Below are positions 58,904-64,000 of a stretch of DNA of 64,000 bases, in pieces. The position numbers were made by a program, and so were the translations under genes. The stretch's first letter is position 1, and each line of letters opens with the position of its first letter. Source of the stretch: Arthrobacter pullicola (GTDB lineage: Bacteria; Actinomycetota; Actinomycetes; Actinomycetales; Micrococcaceae); the NCBI RefSeq assembly GCF_014836875.1, contig NZ_JACSQC010000008.1, positions 107,057-171,056 on the forward strand. Reading direction: 5' to 3'. A model generated the notes under the pieces. The model saw only the letters and a program-made list of their open reading frames with translations. It was not told the DNA's origin and ran no database searches.

Positions 58904-59671
58904 TTACAGGGACTGTTCGAACCCCGTGGAATTTACATTGCACTCATAGGTCATGCCGTCGACGACGTGCGTTCCCGTGCCGTACTCCGCACAGACTTCC
59001 ACCACGTTGACCACCGCACCCGCGGCGAAAACGAAGATCAGAATTGTGGCCAGCAACGTGAGCAGGAAAACAATGGCTCCGATGATGATGCCGGCCAGGG
59101 CGGGGCCATTGCGTTCGTTGGCTTTCCGGGACTGGACCAGGCCCACGATGCTCAGGATCAGGCCCGCCAGTGAGGCGTACGGGATAAAGAACAGGCAGGA
59201 AAGAACCAAGCCACCAATTCCCAGGGCCTTCCCCGGCTTCTGCGCCGGAGCCTGGTAGGTCCCGGGGTAGCCGTAGTTCGTGCCGTAAGGGGGCTGCTGG
59301 CCGTAAGGCTGCTGCTGAGCGTACGGCTGCTGCTGGCCGTAAGGGGGCTGCTGGCCGTAGGGCTGCTGCTCATAGGGAGCCTGCTGCGGCGTCTGGCCGT
59401 AGGGCTGCTGGCCGGAAGCCGGCTGGTCGGAGGACGCCTGCTCCGGAGTGGGTTCACCGTACTGTCCGTAGAGCGGCTGGGTCGGTGCCCCTCCGATGGC
59501 TGCGGTGTCGGACGCGGGGGTGCTTCCGGCCGGTGCGGCATCACCGGATGCGGGAGTGCTGCTGTCCGGTTGACCCGCCGGCGTCGGTTCACTGGACGGC
59601 TGTCCCGGCGCAGCGAAGCCGTCTGGCCCGCCGGCGCTCTGACCGGCGTCGTCGTTGCGGTTCTCTGGCAT
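58904..59671 (-). CDS. Gln/Pro/Tyr-rich DUF4190-type membrane protein
   Basis: A 255-residue protein. Residues 1-80 are acidic, Ala/Ser/Pro-rich and disordered. Residues 80-145 are a low-complexity run of QQPYGQQPPYG-type repeats. Two transmembrane segments follow with ALGIGGLVLSCLFFIPYASL and SRKANERNGPALAGIIIGAI, the DUF4190 pattern, and a short C-terminal domain with two cysteines (EVCAEYGTG, TYECNVNS). The function of such proteins is unknown; many actinobacteria have several. ATG 59671 has GGGGGAGAACC directly upstream, so the longer frame to 59872 is rejected. Confidence 0.82.
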   Translation of the reverse strand: MPENRNDDAGQSAGGPDGFAAPGQPSSEPTPAGQPDSSTPASGDAAPAGSTPASDTAAIGGAPTQPLYGQYGEPTPEQASSDQPASGQQPYGQTPQQAPYEQQPYGQQPPYGQQQPYAQQQPYGQQPPYGTNYGYPGTYQAPAQKPGKALGIGGLVLSCLFFIPYASLAGLILSIVGLVQSRKANERNGPALAGIIIGAIVFLLTLLATILIFVFAAGAVVNVVEVCAEYGTGTHVVDGMTYECNVNSTGFEQSL

Positions 59672-59961
59672 GGTTCTCCCCCTGGGACGATGATTCCTGA
59701 TAGCTGGCCGGCGAACAGCGGCAGCTGTTCCGGCGATCGGCGCCAGTCTATCCTGTGCTGTTGTGGCTAGGCTGGGGCACTGGGGGTCCCGCCCCAAGTC
59801 AGCGGCCCCTTCCATGTGCGATGCGGGGCTCCTGTGCCCAGCTGGCAACCGGTCATGCAGCTGTGGGAACAATCACCACCACATATCGGCACATGTGCCG
59901 GGAACCCGGCGTTAACCCATACGTAAGCAGCCTGACCAGCGTGAAAAGGATGATTCTGTCC
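59672..59961 (+). other. 290-base region upstream of alpha-glucosidase copy 2
   Basis: No gene is supported. A perfect inverted repeat GCCGGG-AA-CCCGGC lies at 59897-59910, about 50 bases before the start, and could be an operator. No GCAANCGNTTGC site like that of copy 1 is seen, so the two alpha-glucosidases are probably regulated differently. Confidence 0.4.
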
Positions 59962-61686
59962 ATGGACAATGCCCTCCGCGAAATCTCAAAACCTTCAGCA
60001 GAGCTCCAGCTGGTGCCGGTCCATGAGGCTTCCGCTGAACGCGACCGCCAATGGTGGCGTTCCTCGGTGATCTACCAGATCTACCCCCGCTCCTTCCGCG
60101 ACCTCCGCGGCGACGGCATCGGCGACCTGCCCGGCATCACCGCCGAAATCCCCGCCCTCGCCGAACTCGACATCGACGCGATCTGGCTCTCCCCCTTCTA
60201 CAAATCCCCGCAGAAAGACGCCGGCTACGACGTCGCGGACTACTGCTCCGTGGACCCGATCTTCGGCACCCTGGACGACTTCGACGCCCTCGTCGCCACC
60301 GCCAAGGCCCACGGCATCCGCGTGATCGTTGACCTGGTCCCCAACCACTGCTCCGACCAGCACCCCCTCTTCCAAGCCGCCCTCGCCGCCCCGGAAAACT
60401 CCCCCGCCCGGGACATGTTCATCTTCCGCGACGGCACCGGCGAGAACGGCGAAAACCCGCCGAACAACTGGCAGTCCCACTTCGGCGGACCGGCCTGGAC
60501 CCGCATCACCAACCCCGACGGCACTCCGGGCCAGTGGTACCTGCACCTCTTTGACTCCACCCAGCCGGACTTCAACTGGGACAACCCCGCCGTCCACCAG
60601 GAATTCGAACGGATCCTGCGCTTCTGGCTCGACCGCGGCGTCGGCGGCTTCCGCGTCGACGTCGCCCACGCCCTGATCAAGAAGTCCGGCCTCCCGGACT
60701 GGGGCGGCCGCGCCGACGGCGCCTCCATCGAAGGCTTCCCCGGCCACGAGGCACCCATGTTCGGCCAGGCCGGAATCCACGACATCTACCGGTCCTGGCG
60801 GAAAATCCTGGAGGACTACGACGGCGACCGCGTGCTCTGCGCCGAAGCGACCATCGACCCGCTGGACCGGCTCACCGACTGGGTCCGGTCCGACGAAATG
60901 CACCAGGCCTTCAACTTCGCCTACCTCCACCACCCCTGGGACGCCGGGGATCTGCGCAGCACCATCGAAACCTCCCTCAAGGCATTCGACAAGGTCGGTG
61001 CCCCCACCACCTGGGTGCTCTCCAACCACGACGTCGTCCGCCACGTCTCCCGCTTCGGGCTGCAGGGCCATGAGCTGCGCAGCGGCGACGGGATCGGGCC
61101 CGACGATGCCCAGCCGGACCACGTCCTCGGACTGTCCCGGGCACGTGCGGCAACGCTGCTGATGCTCGGCCTGCCCGGCGGGGTCTATCTCTACCAGGGC
61201 GAGGAACTCGGCCTGCCCGACCACACCATGATTCCGCACACCTACCGGCAGGACCCGACGTTCCACCGGACGGATGGTGTCCGCGTGGGCCGGGACGGCT
61301 CGCGGGTGCCGCTGCCCTGGACGGCGGACGCGCCGTCGTACGGGTTCAGCAGCACCGGCAAGAGCTGGCTGCCGCAGCCGGAAGTCTGGGGCACCCATTC
61401 CAGGGACATCCAGGAACGGAACCCGGATTCCACACTGCACATGTACAAGGCAGCCCTCAGGCTGCGGCAGGAACTCGGCCTGGGCCACGGCTCGCTGTCC
61501 TGGTGGCCGGAGCACGACGCCGAGGGCGTGGTAGCTTTCGTGAACAACGGGGTGCTGGTGGCGATGAACATGGGTACCGAAGCGGTTGAGCTGCCGGAGT
61601 TCGAGATCCTGCATCAAAGCTCGCCGGGGGCCATGGAGCACACCCGGCTCCGCCCGAACCGGACGGTCTGGATGCGGGTACCCTAG
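59962..61686 (+). CDS. GH13 alpha-glucosidase, copy 2
   Basis: A 574-residue enzyme with the same length and catalytic residues as the copy at 904: DLVPNHCSD, GFRVDVAHA (Asp near 233), CAEATID (Glu near 295) and LSNHDVVRH (Asp near 357). ATG 59962 is preferred because AAAAGGA lies 11 bases upstream; ATG 59950 is too close to it. The first two thirds are nearly identical in DNA to copy 1, while the C-terminal third (for example LQGHELRSGDGIGPDD versus LTGGHARSGDGLGPED) has drifted. No sugar transporter or LacI gene adjoins this copy, so it may be an unregulated or differently regulated partner. Confidence 0.9.
   Translation: MDNALREISKPSAELQLVPVHEASAERDRQWWRSSVIYQIYPRSFRDLRGDGIGDLPGITAEIPALAELDIDAIWLSPFYKSPQKDAGYDVADYCSVDPIFGTLDDFDALVATAKAHGIRVIVDLVPNHCSDQHPLFQAALAAPENSPARDMFIFRDGTGENGENPPNNWQSHFGGPAWTRITNPDGTPGQWYLHLFDSTQPDFNWDNPAVHQEFERILRFWLDRGVGGFRVDVAHALIKKSGLPDWGGRADGASIEGFPGHEAPMFGQAGIHDIYRSWRKILEDYDGDRVLCAEATIDPLDRLTDWVRSDEMHQAFNFAYLHHPWDAGDLRSTIETSLKAFDKVGAPTTWVLSNHDVVRHVSRFGLQGHELRSGDGIGPDDAQPDHVLGLSRARAATLLMLGLPGGVYLYQGEELGLPDHTMIPHTYRQDPTFHRTDGVRVGRDGSRVPLPWTADAPSYGFSSTGKSWLPQPEVWGTHSRDIQERNPDSTLHMYKAALRLRQELGLGHGSLSWWPEHDAEGVVAFVNNGVLVAMNMGTEAVELPEFEILHQSSPGAMEHTRLRPNRTVWMRVP
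60568..60914 (+). repeat. 347-base perfect repeat, copy 2 (within alpha-glucosidase)
   Basis: Identical base for base to 1510-1856 and in the same orientation. The pair could recombine and delete or duplicate the roughly 59 kb between them. Confidence 0.9.
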
Positions 61687-61714
61687 GTTCCGCTTCCTTC
61701 GGGCGGGCCAGCGG

Positions 61715-63088
61715 TTAGGCGCCGGGGATGGCCTTGCCCGGGTTCAGGATTCCCGCCGGGTCAAAAACTGCTTTGACCCGGCGCTGGAGTTCCAGCACCT
61801 CGGCCTGCTGTTCCTGGGCCAGCCAGCGGAGCTTGAACTGACCCACGCCGTGTTCGCCGGTGATGGTTCCGCCCAGCCCCAGGGCCACCGTGATGGATTC
61901 GTCCAGGGCTGCGTCCAGGCGGGCCGCACCTGCGGCACCCTCCGCAGTGCTGACCCAGAAGGTCGGGTGCAGGTTGCCGTCTCCGGCGTGGGCAACAACC
62001 TTGAGCCGGACGCCATGATCGCGGGCCATCCGCTCAAGTTCCGCCACGTAGTGCACCAGCTGGGAGCGCGGCACCGCCACGTCTTCTCCAACCCGCAGCT
62101 CATGGTCGACGGCGTCTCCGCGGCTGTGCCGGCGCAGTTCCACCAGGCGCTCGGCTTCGGCTGAGCCGGCGGAGCTTACGGTCCCGCCGAGTCCGGACAG
62201 GACGGTACGGACGGCGTCCGCTTCGGCCTCGGCACCGAAACCGTCGGTTTGAATCAGGAGCAGCGCCCCACCCCGGGTGCCGAGATCCGAGCCATGGGCG
62301 CCGTCGAGCGCTGCCATCGTGGCGCCGTCGAGCAGTTCCATGATCGCGGGCTGGACCCTGGCCGCGCCGACGGCGAGCACACCGGCCGCAGCGGTCCGGA
62401 AGTCGGGGAAGAACGCCGCTACGGTGCATACCTCGCGGGGCAGGTAGCGGAGCCGGACGGTGATGCCGACGACGACGCCGAGGGTGCCTTCCGACCCGGT
62501 GAACAGGCCGGTGAGGTCGTACCCGGCTACGCCTTTGAACGTTGTGTGCCCGGTGCGGATCAGCGTTCCATCCGCGAGCACCACGTCCAGCGCGAGCACC
62601 GAGTCACGGGTCACTCCGTACTTGGCGCAGCGCAGGCCGCCGGCATTGGTGGCCACGTTGCCGCCGATGGTGGAAATCCTGTAGCTGGCCGGATCAGGTG
62701 CATACATCAGTCCGTGGGGCCGCACGGCCTCGTTGAGGTCCGCATTGATGACGCCGGGTTCGACGACGGCGAGTTCGTCGCCCGCCCGGATCTCCAGGAT
62801 CCGGTTCATTTTCTCCAGGCTGAGGACAATGCAGTTCCGGGTGGCATGGGCTCCTCCGGAGACGCCGGTGCCGGCTCCGCGCGGGACCACAGCCGTGTTG
62901 GTGCGCGAGGCCCAGCGCATAATGTTCTGCACATCGGCCACGGTTTCCGCCCAGACCACTGCCAGCGGGTCAACGAGGTCCTGCACCGGACCCTGGTCTT
63001 TGGCGTACGCTGCCAGGGTGGTCGAATCGGTTGCCAGTGAAACGCCGGGAAGGGCAAGCGCTAGGTCATGCAGAACATCGGTGGTCAT
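61715..63088 (-). CDS. FAD-linked oxidase, GlcD/D-lactate dehydrogenase-like
   Basis: A 457-residue flavoenzyme of the PCMH-type FAD family. WAETVADVQNIMRWASRTNT, VVPRGAGTGVSGGAHA, ISTIGGNVATNAGGLRCAKY and GLFTGSEGTLGVV form the FAD domain; VVAHAGDGNLHPTFWV and GGTITGEHGVGQFKLRWL form the C-terminal substrate region. Family members oxidise glycolate, D-lactate or other 2-hydroxy acids. No GlcE/GlcF iron-sulfur subunit is adjacent, which points to a single-subunit D-2-hydroxyacid dehydrogenase. ATG 63088 matches the family start, though the ribosome binding site is weak. It is convergent with the alpha-glucosidase. Confidence 0.87.
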   Translation of the reverse strand: MTTDVLHDLALALPGVSLATDSTTLAAYAKDQGPVQDLVDPLAVVWAETVADVQNIMRWASRTNTAVVPRGAGTGVSGGAHATRNCIVLSLEKMNRILEIRAGDELAVVEPGVINADLNEAVRPHGLMYAPDPASYRISTIGGNVATNAGGLRCAKYGVTRDSVLALDVVLADGTLIRTGHTTFKGVAGYDLTGLFTGSEGTLGVVVGITVRLRYLPREVCTVAAFFPDFRTAAAGVLAVGAARVQPAIMELLDGATMAALDGAHGSDLGTRGGALLLIQTDGFGAEAEADAVRTVLSGLGGTVSSAGSAEAERLVELRRHSRGDAVDHELRVGEDVAVPRSQLVHYVAELERMARDHGVRLKVVAHAGDGNLHPTFWVSTAEGAAGAARLDAALDESITVALGLGGTITGEHGVGQFKLRWLAQEQQAEVLELQRRVKAVFDPAGILNPGKAIPGA

Positions 63089-63098
63089 ATGCAGAAGG

Positions 63099-63581
63099 CT
63101 ACCGGGCGCCCATGAACCGGGCGTAACGTTGCAGGACATTGCGCCATTGCCCTGCTAGCCGGTCACGGACCTCCAGGCCATCGGGGATCCGGCCGAAGCC
63201 CGAGTGCTGCACCGTGACACGGGTGTGGTTTTCCTGCGGCTCGAACCTCAGTTCCACGCTGGTCGAGACCGTCGGGCTGTGTCCCAGGAACCAGTCCATG
63301 GCCAGCAGCTCGTCCGGGCGGATTTCCCGAACCGTGGCCCAGAGCGCGGTCTCCTCATCGAGGCTCGTCTCTGTCAGGGATCCGCTCTCGAACTCCGGAT
63401 GCATCCCTTCCCCGTACGTGCTGAATTCTGCAGGCCACCACAGGTGAAGGTACTCGTGGAAACCCCTGAAGGCCTCGTCCGTTTCACGGGGAACAACACA
63501 GGATTCCTCGATATCGGCGACGGAGGCTGCGCCCCGCTGCGGCTCGGGGTCCGGGGCGTGGGAGAACAAGGATGAAGTCAT
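63099..63581 (-). CDS. SRPBCC-domain protein
   Basis: A 160-residue protein of the START/AHSA1-like helix-grip fold. SVADIEESCVVPRETDEAFR opens the domain, LHLWWPAEFSTYGEGMHPEF and VREIRPDELLAMDWFLG are conserved AHSA1-like positions, and HTRVTVQHSGFGRIPDGLEV ends it. Members bind lipids or small hydrophobic ligands or act as co-chaperone-like proteins. It starts upstream of, and lies 10 bases from, the FAD oxidase in the same direction, so they may be cotranscribed. Confidence 0.82.
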   Translation of the reverse strand: MTSSLFSHAPDPEPQRGAASVADIEESCVVPRETDEAFRGFHEYLHLWWPAEFSTYGEGMHPEFESGSLTETSLDEETALWATVREIRPDELLAMDWFLGHSPTVSTSVELRFEPQENHTRVTVQHSGFGRIPDGLEVRDRLAGQWRNVLQRYARFMGAR

Positions 63582-63880
63582 GCCTTTAGCCTACGTACTC
63601 CGGTGCCAGGGGACCCCGTCGGGCTTCCATTGCTCAGCGTGGGGCAGGGCTGGCTTCATTTCGATGGGTGTGCAGGTCTGGCGGCTTCACCGGCTCTCGC
63701 CCTCGCTGGATGGGCAGGTATGGTGACCAAAATCGCGCGGAGGCCGCCGTATCTGCACGTCGACGGTCGCCCGTGGGCTGAATACGGTGCACAACCGCAG
63801 GCCGGTCGAAGGCAGGGTCCGCTGACCCCACGGGTCAGGCCTGCAACCCCGCGGAACGGAAAGCGGGGGTTAAACACGTC
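63582..63880. other. Gap between the SRPBCC gene and the rRNA terminator
   Basis: About 300 bases with several open frames in both directions but none with a ribosome binding site, recognisable protein or matching neighbour. I see no RNA gene here. The SRPBCC promoter should lie near 63590-63680 on the minus strand. Confidence 0.4.
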
Positions 63881-63907
63881 AGGCCCCGCACTTAGTGTGC
63901 GGGGCCT
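63881..63907 (-). terminator. rRNA operon terminator
   Basis: AGGCCCCGCAC (63881-63891) and GTGCGGGGCCT (63897-63907) pair perfectly over a 5-base loop. On the minus strand it stands about 33 bases after the 5S 3' end and is followed by GTGTTTAA. Confidence 0.9.
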
Positions 63908-63939
63908 AACGTGGACCAGGATCCCTGGTCTTGAATGAT

Positions 63940-64000
63940 TGTCCGGCGGTGACCTACTCTCCCACACCCTCCCAGGTGCAGTACCATCGGCGCTGCGGGT
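63940..64000 (-). rRNA. rrf: 5S ribosomal RNA, 3' half (partial)
   Basis: Read on the minus strand, the last 61 bases contain GCGCCGATGGTACTGCACCT and then GGGTGTGGGAGAGTAGGTCA, ending CGCCGGACA. This is the conserved 3' half of actinobacterial 5S rRNA. The 5' half and, by the usual order, 23S and 16S should lie beyond the right edge, with transcription entering the window from there. Confidence 0.95.

Noticed and set aside
63603..63938. 111-codon plus-strand frame between the SRPBCC gene and 5S rRNA
   Set aside because: No ribosome binding site, no similarity to known proteins, and it runs into the rRNA terminator.

Overview
The window looks like chromosomal DNA of a high-GC Gram-positive bacterium of the Micrococcaceae, most likely Arthrobacter in the broad sense. 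Pointers are the strong G/C bias at third codon positions, frequent GTG starts, start/stop overlaps of the ATGA and GTGA type, an actinobacterial gene set (OtsA/OtsB, a DUF4032 protein, a DUF1540 protein, NhaA fused to a thioredoxin domain) and a 5S rRNA of actinobacterial type at the right edge. This is inference from content; no species is claimed. I saw no transposase, integrase, CRISPR array or phage gene.

Layout. 1-3.7 kb: sugar uptake and hydrolysis (partial maltose-type binding lipoprotein, GH13 alpha-glucosidase, LacI repressor, operator-like sites). 3.8-7.9 kb: one very large secreted, membrane-anchored lamin-tail/metallophosphoesterase protein. 8.1-20.3 kb: mostly housekeeping and unknown genes (DoxX-like, coiled-coil, ZapE-type ATPase, DUF1540, HNH nuclease, S4 protein, NhaA-DsbA fusion, Pth2-like, LysE exporter, a lipoprotein resembling cyclohexadienyl dehydratase). 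20.3-29.5 kb: a minus-strand catabolic operon (amidohydrolase, complete peptide/nickel-type ABC importer, FAD amine-oxidase-like enzyme) divergent from a TetR regulator, with two perfect inverted repeats between them. 29.7-37.6 kb: MocR regulator/EamA exporter pair, two alpha/beta hydrolases, a LuxR-type ATPase regulator that has lost its Walker A segment, and an XRE/DUF2975 pair.

37.8-52.4 kb is the most coherent accessory block and looks like a sulfur region. A DszA/NtaA-type FMN monooxygenase is coupled to a two-domain sulfurtransferase. Next comes a seven-gene plus-strand operon (binding lipoprotein, two permeases, fused ATPase, luciferase-like monooxygenase, two carboxymuconolactone-decarboxylase/AhpD-type proteins). 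Convergent to it are three methionine genes (core MetE-like enzyme, cystathionine synthase/lyase-type enzyme, O-acetylhomoserine sulfhydrylase). These are preceded by two separate S-box (SAM-I) riboswitch-like leaders, and the second also has a 17-codon leader ORF coupled to metY. A reasonable reading is that an unknown organosulfur compound is imported, cleaved oxidatively, and its sulfur fed to homocysteine and methionine. The substrate cannot be read from the sequence.

52.5-64 kb: tRNA-Thr, a DsbA-like membrane-anchored protein, otsA-otsB trehalose synthesis, an MsmK/UgpC-type ATPase, a DUF4032 protein, a Gln/Pro/Tyr-rich membrane protein, a second GH13 alpha-glucosidase nearly identical to the first over its first two thirds, a GlcD-like FAD oxidase, an SRPBCC protein, and the terminator and 3' half of a 5S rRNA on the minus strand. 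The two GH13 copies lie in direct orientation about 59 kb apart, so they form a long direct repeat enclosing nearly the whole window.
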